Shown here: one piece after another, positions 47,392-56,529 of the stretch
How positions within the stretch are numbered: the stretch's first letter is position 1
Layout: each line of letters starts with the position of its first letter
DNA from: Phytohabitans suffuscus
Lineage (GTDB): Bacteria; Actinomycetota; Actinomycetes; Mycobacteriales; Micromonosporaceae
DNA length: 64,000 nt
Assembly: GCF_011764565.1 (NCBI RefSeq)
Contig: NZ_AP022871.1
Location: forward strand, 3,720,320-3,784,319
Direction: 5' to 3'
The notes under the pieces: model-generated
Database searches by the model: none
What the model was told of the DNA's origin: nothing
What the model saw: the letters and a program-made list of their open reading frames with translations, nothing else
Made by a program: the position numbers and the translations under genes

Positions 47392-50300
47392 GCGTCCGCC
47401 CCGATCCGCAGCTGGGCCGCGATCAGCCGTTGCCGGGCGGCGAGGGCCACCGACGCGCTGAGCACGAGCGTGAGCAGGAGCAGGCCGCCCGCGGTCGCGC
47501 CGACCGGCGACCACACGACGGTCAGCAGCGGCTCCGGCACCGGCCGGCCCGCCGCGGGCGTGAGGATGACCAGCGGCGCCATCGTCGCGGCCACGCCGAT
47601 GCCGACCACGAGCCCGACCAGTACCCCCACGCCGGCGAGGAACGTCTGCTCGGCGACGAGCGACCGGCTGAGCAGTCGCGGGCTCGCGCCGAGCGTGTGG
47701 AGTACGGCCAGCTCGCCGACCCGGCGCCGGGCGGTGGCCCGGATGTCGACGCCGATGCCCATCGCCGCGATGAGCACCGCGCCGAGGGCGGCGGCGAACA
47801 GCGCCGCGCGGGCCCCCACGCCGTACGGGTCGCGGCCGGCCTCCTCCGCGGCGGCCCGCCGGTCCAGCACCTGGATGCCGCTGAGCAGGGCCGCCGCGGT
47901 GGCTGTCGCATGTGGATCCGGGCCGGTCGCGAGCCACCACTCCTGCGGCTGGCGCACCTCGCCGTACCCGTAGAAAACCTCCGCGGCGAGCGAGGGGAGG
48001 TCGGCGAGCAGCGCGGCGGAGTCTTCGGTGCCCGGTACGGCGGTGACGGTGCCGGCGATCCGGACCCCGACCTCGCCCTGCCCGAGCGACATGCGCGTCT
48101 CGTCGCCGTCGCCGATCCGCAGCGCGGTGAGCGCCGCCGGCGTGGCCACCACCGGCACCGGCGCGGCCGCGCGGGTCCGGGTGACGACAAGCGTGACCGG
48201 CTGCTCGTAGCCCCACAGCCCGGCGCTCGGCTGGGTGTAGTCGACGCGCGGCTCGGCGCCGGAAACCGCCTCCGCACCGGACCGGGTGCGCGCCTGCCAC
48301 GGCCCGGCCCCGGCCAGGTCGACGGGCGTGTCGCCGGCGCTCAGCGACCGCATCCGCCAGCCCACCCGGAAGTTCGCCGGCCCGCTGCTGCTGACCAGGA
48401 AGCCGGCCAGCCGTACCGGCTGGAGGTCGGCGGGCAGGTCGACCGCGAAGCGCAGCGGCCGGCCGTTGCCGCTGGCGCCGAGCGGCACGCGCCGGTAGCC
48501 GCCCGGAACCGCGAAGACCGCCTCGGTGTGCACGGCCGGCTCGGGCGGCGAGAAGAACTCGGTGACCCAGCCGGCCACCTCGGTCTCCACCTCGCCGGAG
48601 ATCCGCCGGGTCCCGTCCGGCAGATCTACGACCGGCGCCGTGACCCGCTTTTCGCTCAGCTTCGCGAAGAGGGCCTGCGGCGAGCCGCCGGCGACGTCGT
48701 CGCGGATCCGCACCACGCCGGCGGCCCGCGCCGCGTCCAGCGAGATCACCGAGGCGCTTTCACCCTCGGCGCCCAGCCGGAGGCTGTCGCGCCAGGCGGG
48801 CAGCACCGTCTCGACGCCGGGGAGCGCGGCGAGCTCGGCCGCCCGCCCCTCGGGCGCGAACCGGGTCGGCTCGACCAGCCGCAGGTCGGCGCCGACCTGG
48901 TGGTCGGCTTGGTCGACCAGGGAACGCTCCGAGGTGCCGGCCAGGCACCACGCGAGCGTGCTGACCGCGACGGCGAGGGCGAGCAGGAGTACCGGACCCG
49001 CCTGCGGCCGCCGGCCGGCCTGCCACATGCCGAACATCGTGGCCGTCCACCGCTTGCGGTCGACCGCGCGCTCGGCGAGCCGGGTCAGCGGCGGCAAAGC
49101 CCGCAGCGCGATCGCCGCACCGGCCAGCACGCCGAGTGTGGGGCTCGCGGCGAGCAGCGGGTCGATGCCCAGGTCGCCGCCGGCGAGCGGGGAGGAGTAC
49201 TGCCGCAGCTGGAACCAGCCGAGCACGGCCAGCCCCACCAGCGCGATGTCGAGGCTGGCCCGCTGGGCGGCGGCGCGGCGGGTCGGCCGGGAGCGGCTGG
49301 CCATCTCCGCGACGTACGTGTCGCCGCGCCGCAGGGCCGGGCCGAGCATCGCCAGCGCGCAGCCGGCCGCGGCCAGCCCGGCCACCACCCAGGTCAGCGC
49401 GTCGAAGCGGGGGGTCAGCCGGAGGGCGCCGGCGGCGAGCAGGGGCAGGCGGTCGACGTACCGGAGGATCTGGCTGGCCAGCAGCGGCGCGAGCACCGCC
49501 GCGGGGAGGACGACCAGCGCGGCCTCGCGGGCGGCCAGGCCGGCGAGCTGGAGGCGGGCCGCGCCGCGCGCCCGCAGCAGCGCGGTCTCGCCGCGGCGCT
49601 GCTCGGTCATGAGCACGGCGACGAGCACCAGCGCGTACCCGCCGAGCACCACCATCAGCAGCATCGGCGTGATGAGCGCCGAGCGACCGACGAGGTCGGC
49701 CCGTTCGAGGCGCCCGGCCAGCTCGTCCAGGCGGGAGGTGACCAGGCCGGACGAGCCGAGCCCGATCTCGCCGGCCAGCGAGCCGACGGCGGCGGTGCTG
49801 GCCCTGCCGAGCCCGTCCAGCTCGGAGAGCGGGGCGCCGGCCAGGTCCGGCTCGACCAGCCAGGCGGCTGAGGCGCTGGCCGCGAAGCCGCTGAGAAAGT
49901 CGGCCCGGTCCACCACGAACGGCCCATAAGTAGAGGACTGTGGCGTGACGCCGTCGGCAACGCCGGGGCGAGGCGCCAGTACGGTGCGTTCGGGTCGCGG
50001 GGGTCCAGATGCCGGAGACCTCTATCTCCGTTGACCTGCCACTCAGCCGGTCGTGGACCGCGATCCGGTCGCCCACCTCGGCGCGCAGGGTCCGGGCGGC
50101 CGCCTCGGCGAGGGCGGTGCGCACCGGGGTCGCACCCGGCTCCGGCCACGCGCCGCTCACCAGGTCGGTGTGGTCCGGCAGCCCGTCGAGGAACACGACC
50201 GACGCGTAGACCACACCGTCCTTGTCCGGCCGGGCGTCACCGACATCGCCGGTGAGCTGGCGGCCCACCGCGTACGCGGCGGTGGACACCCGCGCGTCCA

Positions 50301-50559
50301 GCCCGGCGAAGCCGCCCGCGTACCGGTCGTGGATCGCACTGTCGCGCGAGGCGAACTCCCGGCCCCCGGCCGGCCCCTGGATCAGGATCGACCGTTCCTC
50401 CGGCGTGGCCGAGCTGACAGCGCTGCGCGCGCCGGCGTCGACCACCTCGCGGCTGTAGTCGGCAAGGCCGGTGAGCAGGACGGTCGCGATCAAGGTCGCA
50501 CCGGTCGCCGCGAGGAGGAGACTCTTCACTCCACGGGCGCGACGAAACACCAGCCTCAT
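47388..50559 (-). CDS. FtsX-like ABC permease (about 1057 aa); two nearby one-base frame breaks
   Basis: The first gene of the four-gene transporter operon. A signal-anchor-like helix (SLLLAATGATLIATVLLTGL) starts at MRLVFRRARG. A large extracytoplasmic domain and two FtsX helix blocks follow (MLLMVVLGGYALVLVAVLMTEQRRGE near the middle). Two frame changes only about 35 bp apart are cured by one extra C in the C5 run (49999-50003) and one in the C4 run (49965-49968) of the gene strand, joining SGIWTP-RDPNAPYWRLAP-GVADGVTPQ. Probably exports or senses an envelope component. Confidence 0.87.
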
Positions 50560-50723
50560 GCATCTCCGTCTCTCCGCCGCCTACGGAGATTTGATGATCC
50601 GGGTAGCGGAGAAGGTTGGCATGGTTACCGGAACGTAATCTGGCGGCGTGAGCGTGCCGGACGCGACCAGACAGTAGTGGGAAACCTACACTCTGATCGG
50701 CTGGCGGCCGTTAGCGTCGATGC

Positions 50724-51281
50724 ATGAGGGTCGCGCGGGGTCGGCTGCTCCAAAACGCCGCTGCCAGCCTGTGCATCCTGCTTGCCCTCGTCGCGATCGC
50801 GGTCGGCCTGCCCGCGGTCGACCGGACCATCTCCGCCGAGCGGGCCGTCCCGCCCCACCTGCCGTACGAGGTGGGTGGCGGGGTCACCGTGGTCCCGCCG
50901 GCCGGCGCCGTGCTCGACGTGACCCGCACCCGACCCACCGCCCGCCAGGGCACCGCGCTGTTCACGCTCGGGCCGGTGCGGTACGTGATCGTGGCGACCC
51001 CCTTCGACGGCGACCTCGACGGGGCCGTCGACCGCCTGCGCCGCAAGGTGACCAACGCCGAAGGGCAGCTCGACGCGGGCCTGCCGGCGCTGACCGGCAC
51101 CGGTCTGTCCGGCCGCGAGGGTGCGTACACGACACCGGACCGGGCCGGGCGGTACGCCGTCTTCCTCGCGCCCGACATCTCCATCGAGGTCACGGTCAGC
51201 GGCACCGAGACCGAGCTTGAGCGGACCGAGCCGGCGATCGAGGCGAGCATCAGGACCATCGCGTACCAGGAGCGCGTGTGA
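50724..51281 (+). CDS. Membrane-anchored hypothetical protein (185 aa) upstream of prsW-like gene
   Basis: One N-terminal hydrophobic segment (NAAASLCILLALVAIAVGL) anchors the protein. The outside domain has VGGGVTVVPPAGAVLDVTR, a pattern reminiscent of small secreted actinobacterial proteins, and an Ile/Glu-rich end. The stop overlaps the start of the PrsW-like gene (GTGA), so the two probably work together; function unknown. Confidence 0.75.
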   Translation: MRVARGRLLQNAAASLCILLALVAIAVGLPAVDRTISAERAVPPHLPYEVGGGVTVVPPAGAVLDVTRTRPTARQGTALFTLGPVRYVIVATPFDGDLDGAVDRLRRKVTNAEGQLDAGLPALTGTGLSGREGAYTTPDRAGRYAVFLAPDISIEVTVSGTETELERTEPAIEASIRTIAYQERV

Positions 51282-52609
51282 CCGCCACGGCCGGCTGCCC
51301 GGGCGGGCACGGCGTCCCGCCGCGGAGCGCCCGCACCGCGCCCGTGCACCCGACGCCGGCCTGGGCGGTGGCCCGAAAGTCGCTGCTGCTCCCGGCGTTC
51401 TGGCTGGTCGCGTTCCTGATGGCCCTGGGCGCCGCGCGCATGGTGCTGGTGATCCAGAACGCGATCGCCGAGTACCCCGTGGCGACGACCACCGCCCTGG
51501 CGCTCTTCGCCCTGTACGCGGTGCCCTTCTGGCTCTTCGTCTCCGCGCTGGACTACCTGGAGCGGGAGCCGCCGCTGCTGCTGGCCACCGCGTTCGGCTG
51601 GGGCGGGCTGGTCGCCACGACGGTCTCCGCGCCGGGCAGCACCGCGATACACAACCTGCTCGCCAAGACGTACTCGCCCAACTTCGCCGCCGCGTGGGGT
51701 TCGGCCATCGCCGGTCCCACCGTGGAAGAGATCGTCAAGACGCTCGGCATCGTCGCGATCGTGCTGATCGCCCGCGCGCAGATAAACAGCGTGCTCGACG
51801 GCGTCATCTACGGCTCGCTGGTCGGGCTCGGCTTCCAGGTGGTCGAAGACATCGTGTACGCGGTGAACGCGGTCGCCGCCGCCGGCCGTGGCGACGACGT
51901 GGGGCCGGTCGTGGCGACACTGTTCGTGCGCGGCTTCCTCGCCGGCCTGTGGAGCCACACCCTCTTCAGCGCGCTGGCCGGCGCCGGCGTCGCGTCGGTC
52001 GTGGTGCGCACCGACCGCACGATGCGCTTCCGGCTGGGGGTGGCCGCGGTCTGCTTCCTCGGTGCGTGGGCCTGCCACTTCGTCTGGAACTCGCCGCTTC
52101 TGACGGTCGAGGCCGGCGACAACGGCTACGCCCTGATCGCGGTGCTGCTGGCCAAGGGCATCCCGCCGCTGCTGCTGATCCTGCTGCTGGTACGCACCGC
52201 GCGGCACCGCGAGGCCGACTACTACACCCAGCAGCTCGCCGCGCTCGACGACCCGGACATCGCCACACCCGCCGAGCTGCGGGTGCTGAGCATGGGACAC
52301 CTGCGCGCCAACGCCCGGCGGTACGCGTACGCCCGGGCGGGTGTGCTGGGGCGGCGGGCGGTGCGCCAGCTGCAACGGGCCCAGGCCGGCCTGGCGCTGG
52401 AGCTGAGCCGTGCCCAGACCGCGCGCGCCTCGCCGGCGGTGAGCCACTGGCACGAGGAGGTACTGCTGCAGCGGGCGCGGCTGCGCTCTCTGGGCCACCC
52501 CGAGGCGGTGGCGATCGACCTGCGGCGCGGCTCGATGCGCCGCAGGATGCTCATCCTGGCCGGCACGCTGCTGGTCCTGACCGCCGCCTGCGCCGCACTC
52601 GCTCTCTGA
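51278..52609 (+). CDS. PrsW-family intramembrane metalloprotease (443 aa)
   Basis: At least seven hydrophobic helices. The PrsW signatures are GPTVEEIVKTLG (EExxK), GLGFQVVEDIVY, SHTLFSALAGAG (His) and CHFVWNSP (His). PrsW proteases cut membrane-bound anti-sigma factors or related anchors. The C-terminal 120 residues are a cytosolic Arg-rich helical region followed by one last helix. Neighbours do not include an obvious anti-sigma factor. Confidence 0.9.
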   Translation: MTATAGCPGGHGVPPRSARTAPVHPTPAWAVARKSLLLPAFWLVAFLMALGAARMVLVIQNAIAEYPVATTTALALFALYAVPFWLFVSALDYLEREPPLLLATAFGWGGLVATTVSAPGSTAIHNLLAKTYSPNFAAAWGSAIAGPTVEEIVKTLGIVAIVLIARAQINSVLDGVIYGSLVGLGFQVVEDIVYAVNAVAAAGRGDDVGPVVATLFVRGFLAGLWSHTLFSALAGAGVASVVVRTDRTMRFRLGVAAVCFLGAWACHFVWNSPLLTVEAGDNGYALIAVLLAKGIPPLLLILLLVRTARHREADYYTQQLAALDDPDIATPAELRVLSMGHLRANARRYAYARAGVLGRRAVRQLQRAQAGLALELSRAQTARASPAVSHWHEEVLLQRARLRSLGHPEAVAIDLRRGSMRRRMLILAGTLLVLTAACAALAL

Positions 52610-52666
52610 CGGCTCCGGCCCTTTGGCCGTCCGGGCCGTGGGCGCCGGGCGCGCTGGGCGGACACA

Positions 52667-52697
52667 TCAGGGGCGCCCCTCGGAGGGACGCCCCTGA
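52667..52697. terminator. Terminator between prsW-like gene and the repeat-protein gene
   Basis: TCAGGGGCG / CGCCCCTGA form the outer stem of an extended hairpin between two convergent genes. Confidence 0.65.
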
Positions 52698-52717
52698 CTC
52701 TGATCGGGTGTGCGGGT

Positions 52718-52966
52718 CTAGGAGGTGGGCGGGAGGCCGCCGTCACCCTCCACCACCTGGTCCGGCGTGCCGTCCTCGTCCAGGTCGCTCATCGTGACGT
52801 TGACCTTGCCGTCGCCGTCCGTGTCGAACTGGTACAGGTCGGTCTTGCCATCGCCGTCGGTGTCGGCAGCCCACAGGTCGGTCTTGCCGTCGTTGTTGGT
52901 GTCCATCTTCAACAGGTCGACGCGCTGGTCGCCCCTGGTGTCCACCGTTTCCTGCGGCTCGCTCAT
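52718..52966 (-). CDS. Small acidic Dx(D/N)xDG-repeat protein (82 aa)
   Basis: Five units of the form DTNNDGKTDLW / DTDGDGKTDLY follow one another, the pattern of Ca2+-binding loops in dockerin, thrombospondin-3 or EF-hand-like repeats. There is no signal peptide, so it appears cytosolic. It resembles the larger repeat protein encoded just upstream and may be a paralogue. Function unknown. Confidence 0.7.
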   Translation of the reverse strand: MSEPQETVDTRGDQRVDLLKMDTNNDGKTDLWAADTDGDGKTDLYQFDTDGDGKVNVTMSDLDEDGTPDQVVEGDGGLPPTS

Positions 52967-53053
52967 GTCGTCCTCGCTTAGGGTGTCGTTCTCGGTCCCA
53001 GGTCCTACGGCACCCTAAGCGCCGGTGACGATCCGTGCCAGCCGAACCGGCGG

Positions 53054-53689
53054 TCAGCTCGCGGCGTACGGGTTGACGGGCTGCTGCTCCGGCTTGCCGT
53101 CGTGGTTGGTGTCGGTCACGGCGACGTCGGGCGTGCCGTCGTTGTTGGTGTCGACGAAGGCCACGTCCGGCTTGCCGTCGTAGTCGACGTCGGCGATCCA
53201 GGTGTCGGCCTTGCCGTCGTAGTCGGTGTCCAGCGTGATGTGGTCGATCTTGTTGTCGTCGTTCAGGTCGGCGGCGGCGTAGTCGATGCGGCCGTCGGCG
53301 TTGGTGTCGGCGAAGGCGGCGTCCAGGTCGCCGTCGTCGTCGTAGTCCTTCAGGATCGTGTCGAGGCGACCGTCGTGGTTGCTGTCCACATAGGTCGTGT
53401 CCGCGTACCCGTCGCTGTCCGCGTCGTGCTTCACGACGTCCGCGTACCCGTCGCCGTCGAGGTCGATCACGACGTCGGTCGAACCGTCCGGGTTGTGCTG
53501 GACGATCGAGTCCGGCTCGCCGTAGTGCGGCTGGTCGTGGCCGTACGGAGGCTGGTCGTGGCCGTAGGGCGGCTGGTCGTGGCCGGGCTGGTCGTAGCCG
53601 GGCTCGTGGCCGCTGTCGCCGGCGTTGCCGAAGCCCTCGTGGCCGGTGCCGGGGTCGTCGGTCAGGGTCGGGTCGTCGAACTCGCTCAT
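53054..53689 (-). CDS. Acidic Dx(D/N)xDG-repeat protein with His/Tyr/Pro-rich N-terminus (211 aa)
   Basis: The first 60 residues contain repeats of YGHDQPP. The rest is about ten tandem calcium-loop-like units (DLDGDGYADVV, DSNHDGRLDTI, DTNADGRIDYA, DTDYDGKADTW and so on). No signal peptide or membrane helix is seen. ATG 53687-53689 follows a GGAGC box. The gene pair with the 82-aa protein suggests duplication. A Ca2+ buffer or structural role can be imagined but nothing proves it. Confidence 0.7.
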   Translation of the reverse strand: MSEFDDPTLTDDPGTGHEGFGNAGDSGHEPGYDQPGHDQPPYGHDQPPYGHDQPHYGEPDSIVQHNPDGSTDVVIDLDGDGYADVVKHDADSDGYADTTYVDSNHDGRLDTILKDYDDDGDLDAAFADTNADGRIDYAAADLNDDNKIDHITLDTDYDGKADTWIADVDYDGKPDVAFVDTNNDGTPDVAVTDTNHDGKPEQQPVNPYAAS

Positions 53690-53787
53690 CGTGGGCTCCG
53701 TTTCGGTTTTGCTTCGTTGATGAGGGAACCGTACGGCCCGGAAACCACCCGAGGGATCCCGGAAACGTGCCACCCCCGGCGATTAGT

Positions 53788-53947
53788 GCCTGCTTCATAA
53801 GGGCCGGTCGAGCCGAGGCGAGGTCCAGACGGCGGTCCGGTGGTGCCGGGGAAGGTCGCATACCGGTGTTGTATGTGGCCTTCCGCCCGGTGCCGCTGGT
53901 CGTCGTCTGGACCCGCCGTAGGCCGGGCATGCCCTTGTGAAACAGGC
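53788..53947. mobile_element. 160-bp foldback element, MITE-like
   Basis: Ends GCCTGCTTCATAAGGGC (53788-53804) and GCCCTTGTGAAACAGGC (53931-53947) are inverted repeats with 15 of 17 matches. The repeat continues inward: GGTCCAGACG at 53822-53831 pairs with CGTCTGGACC at 53904-53913, and CATAC pairs with GTATG around a central CGGTGTT loop (53864-53870). The whole element is one long imperfect palindrome. TAGT occurs directly left (53784-53787) and 1 bp right (53949-53952), consistent with a target-site duplication. No coding capacity. It abuts the stop codon of the next gene and may also act as its terminator. Confidence 0.7.
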
Positions 53948-55291
53948 CTAGTGGCGGAGTTCTACGCCGGCTGCGACGAGGGCCTTGATGACGTTCGCCG
54001 ACTCGCCGAAGCCGATCACCAGTACCGCGTCGGCCTTGAAGTCCTTGATCTGCTTGGCCCCGTCGCTGAAGTCGAGCGCGGCCGCCGCGTCGTCCGGTGG
54101 GTCGTACGTCAGCAGCTTGATGTTGTCCGCTTTGACGCCGGCCTTCTCCAGCTCGGCGCGGACGTTGCCCTGCAGGCCCTCGCCGTACGAGTCCTTGCGC
54201 GCCACGATCGCGATGTGCTGCGGCCCGTCCCGCAGGATCACGTCGGCGAGCGCCTTGCCCTGCAGCAGGTCCGAGGGGGCGGTGCGGAAGTAGAGCCCCT
54301 GGTCGTCGATCTCGCTCAGCCCGGCGTCGGTGTTGCACGGCGAGAAGAGGATCAGGCCCGCCTTGACCACGTCGGGGAGTACGGCCCGGGAGATGCCCGA
54401 GGCGCCCGCGCCGATGATGACGTGCACGCCGGCCCGCACGTGCGACGCGACCGTCTCCTTGGCCTTGTCGGGGTTGGTGCCGTCGTCGCCGTCGATCCAC
54501 TCGACCGGCTTGCCGAGCACGCCACCGGCCGCGTTGACGTCGCGGATGGCGAGGGCCGAGCCGGCCGCCAGCGGCGGGTTGGCAAGGGCCAGGTCACCGG
54601 TCTGCGGCAGCAGCCCGCCGAGCTTCAGCGGCGCGCCGGTCTCCGCGTCGTCGCGGCCGTCGGCGGGGCGCGCGGCCGGCGGCCGCTTGGTGGTGGTGGT
54701 CGACTCGTCGCCCGCGCCGACGAACTCGGTCTTGCCGTCGTCGAGCTTGTCGGTGGAGTCGAAGTGCAGCGTCGCGTAGCTCGCCGTGGACGGCTCGCCA
54801 GCGTCGGTGAAGCCACCGCGCTTGAGCGAGACCCCGCGGTACTCGATGTCCTTGCCGGCGCGTGCGAGGGCGAGGCAGTCCTTCGCCGTGTCGCAGCGCT
54901 CACCCTCGGTAGTGACGCCGTTGATGTACTTTGCGATCTCACCAGGCGCGGTGCTGCCGGCCAGCTCGGCGGCGAGCGAGCTGATCACCACGGCGTCGTA
55001 GCTCTCGCCGGAGTAGATGAAGTCGCCCAGGTCGGCGTCGACCGACCGGAGCCGCTTCTTGAAGTCGTCGGAGAGCGGCGTGAGTGGCGTGGTGCCCTTC
55101 ATGCCGGCCAGGACGCCGGCCTGGTCCTTGAACGCCTCTCCGAACGAGTTGATCATGTTGCCGTCCGACCCGTAGAGGCGAACGGGACCGGCGGGGATGT
55201 CCTCCGGTGCGTCGTCCGTTATTCCGCAGCCCGCGATGGCGAGCATGAACGCGGTGCAGGCGGCGATGGCAGCGCTGCGCGAGCGGTACAT
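53948..55291 (-). CDS. Substrate-binding lipoprotein, Leu/Ile/Val-type (447 aa)
   Basis: Signal peptide with lipobox (AIAGC, about Cys22). The order of halves is unusual: a segment like the C-terminal half of a type-I periplasmic binding protein comes first (YSGESYDAVVISSLAAELAG), then a Thr/Pro linker, then a Peripla_BP_6 domain (LKLGGLLPQTGDLALANPPL, GASGISRAVLPDVV, LYFRTAPSDLLQ) ending AAGVELRH. I recall this permuted layout in other Micromonosporaceae, so it is likely genuine. No permease is adjacent. The TAG stop lies at the edge of the foldback element. Confidence 0.85.
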   Translation of the reverse strand: MYRSRSAAIAACTAFMLAIAGCGITDDAPEDIPAGPVRLYGSDGNMINSFGEAFKDQAGVLAGMKGTTPLTPLSDDFKKRLRSVDADLGDFIYSGESYDAVVISSLAAELAGSTAPGEIAKYINGVTTEGERCDTAKDCLALARAGKDIEYRGVSLKRGGFTDAGEPSTASYATLHFDSTDKLDDGKTEFVGAGDESTTTTKRPPAARPADGRDDAETGAPLKLGGLLPQTGDLALANPPLAAGSALAIRDVNAAGGVLGKPVEWIDGDDGTNPDKAKETVASHVRAGVHVIIGAGASGISRAVLPDVVKAGLILFSPCNTDAGLSEIDDQGLYFRTAPSDLLQGKALADVILRDGPQHIAIVARKDSYGEGLQGNVRAELEKAGVKADNIKLLTYDPPDDAAAALDFSDGAKQIKDFKADAVLVIGFGESANVIKALVAAGVELRH

Positions 55292-55409
55292 GGCTTGTCC
55301 TCCCTCCCCGGGGGTCGGCGGGGGTCCGCTGGGGACACTAGCGTGCCACCCGTACGCAGTGTGACTGTGGTCGCTGGCCATTTTCGTACGGGCGGGTAAC
55401 CTGCGCTTC

Positions 55410-55828
55410 GTGGAACCCGCGACAGACGTCTCGCCAGGGCCGTACCAGCTCGATCCGGGGGCACTTGCCAACCGGATGGGGATCGTCATCCTCGAGGCGG
55501 CGCCCGAGCGGGTGGTGGGCACGATGCCCGTCGAGGGCAACACCCAGCCGGTGGGGCTGCTGCACGGGGAGCGTCGGCGGTGCTGGCCGAGACGCTCGGA
55601 TCGTTCGGCGCGGTCATGCACGGGAGTACGATCGGCCGCCCCCTGGCGGTTGGCGTCGATCTGAACGCGACCCACCACAGGGGCGTGCGCGCGGGCACCG
55701 TGACGGGTGTGGCGACGCCCGTCCACCGCGGCGGCACGGTCGCCACGTACGAGATAGTCATCACGGACGAGAGCGGTCGCCGCGTCTGCACCGCCCGGCT
55801 CACCTGCCTCTTGCGCTCGGCAGGGTAG
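55410..55828 (+). pseudogene. PaaI-type hotdog thioesterase with one-base frame break
   Basis: First half: GALANRMGIVILEAAPERVVGTMPVEGNTQPVGLLHG. Second half, in another frame: VLAETLGSFGAVMHG and VGVDLNATHHRGVRAGTV. One extra G in the G4 run at 55566-55569 joins them as LLHGGASAVLAETLGS, giving a normal 139-aa acyl-CoA thioesterase with the catalytic region intact. A sequencing indel is the simplest explanation, so the gene may be functional. Confidence 0.85.
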
Positions 55829-55902
55829 GGGCAGGGCGCCCGGCGGGGTGGGAACGGGCTTTTACCGAGCGCGTCTTGACCCGGCGGCATACCCTTCGGC
55901 TC

Positions 55903-56292
55903 GTGACGGATGTTCCGCCCGAGGCGTTGGACGATGCCACCCACGTGCTCCGCAGCGCGCTGGCCGGCGACAGTGACGCCGTGGTCGGGGCGTTCGACGC
56001 GGTGGTCGACCGGTCCGGAGTGGCCGGTGCGTATGACGTGGCGTGGTGCATAGCGGCCACGATGGTCGGCGACAACGTGCAGCGGGGCCGCTGGACGCTC
56101 GACTTCCCCGGCATCGACGAGGCTCGCTACGACGCTCGCTGGGTGGCCCGGTTCGTCAGTGCGTACGCCAACGCCGACTCCTCGACCGGCGAGGCCCTCT
56201 TCGGCGCCGCGCTGGCCGACGGCCAACTCCCCGAGTGCCTGCTGACCCTCGCGGGGTCGGCCGTCGCCACCCTGCGCCGCCGCGCCGCCTAG
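55903..56292 (+). CDS. Hypothetical protein (129 aa)
   Basis: GTG start 55903, just after a region with no ribosome site of note. The protein is mostly helical (PPEALDDATHVLRSALAGDSDAVVGAFDAVVD, ARWVARFVSAYANADSSTGEALF). No known family recognised. No signal peptide. Confidence 0.55.
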   Translation: MTDVPPEALDDATHVLRSALAGDSDAVVGAFDAVVDRSGVAGAYDVAWCIAATMVGDNVQRGRWTLDFPGIDEARYDARWVARFVSAYANADSSTGEALFGAALADGQLPECLLTLAGSAVATLRRRAA

Positions 56293-56309
56293 GGCCGCCG
56301 CGGGCCGGG

Positions 56310-56520
56310 GCATGCCCTGGTCCGAGCCCAGCAGGTAGCTCGCCGGCACCGGCGCGAACGTTCTCGTGCGGCACCCCGTGCCACTCGCCGCCCAGGCTGC
56401 GGCGCGAGCCGCGGGGAAGCGCCGCCACCACCTCGGCGGCCATGCTCGCCAGCTCGCCGCAGCTGCCGTAGCTGTCGACGACCAGCGTCGGCACCGAGAC
56501 CAAGCGGATCAGCGGGAGCG
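56310..56520 (-). pseudogene. C-terminal remnant of an alpha/beta hydrolase
   Basis: Minus-strand codons read VSVPTLVVDSYGS, then MAAEVVAALPRG and GGEWHGVP, the last strand and catalytic-His region (EWHGVP) of small alpha/beta hydrolases; the end is in a shifted frame. The nucleophile half is missing, cut off where the sigma-factor remnant begins. Confidence 0.6.
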
Positions 56521-56529
56521 ACATCACCC

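Noticed and set aside
23165..53867. 17-bp identity (GAAGGTCGCATACCGGT) between the fabG4 start region and the foldback element
   Set aside because: In one place it is ordinary coding sequence; with 64 kb of biased composition a chance match of this length is plausible.
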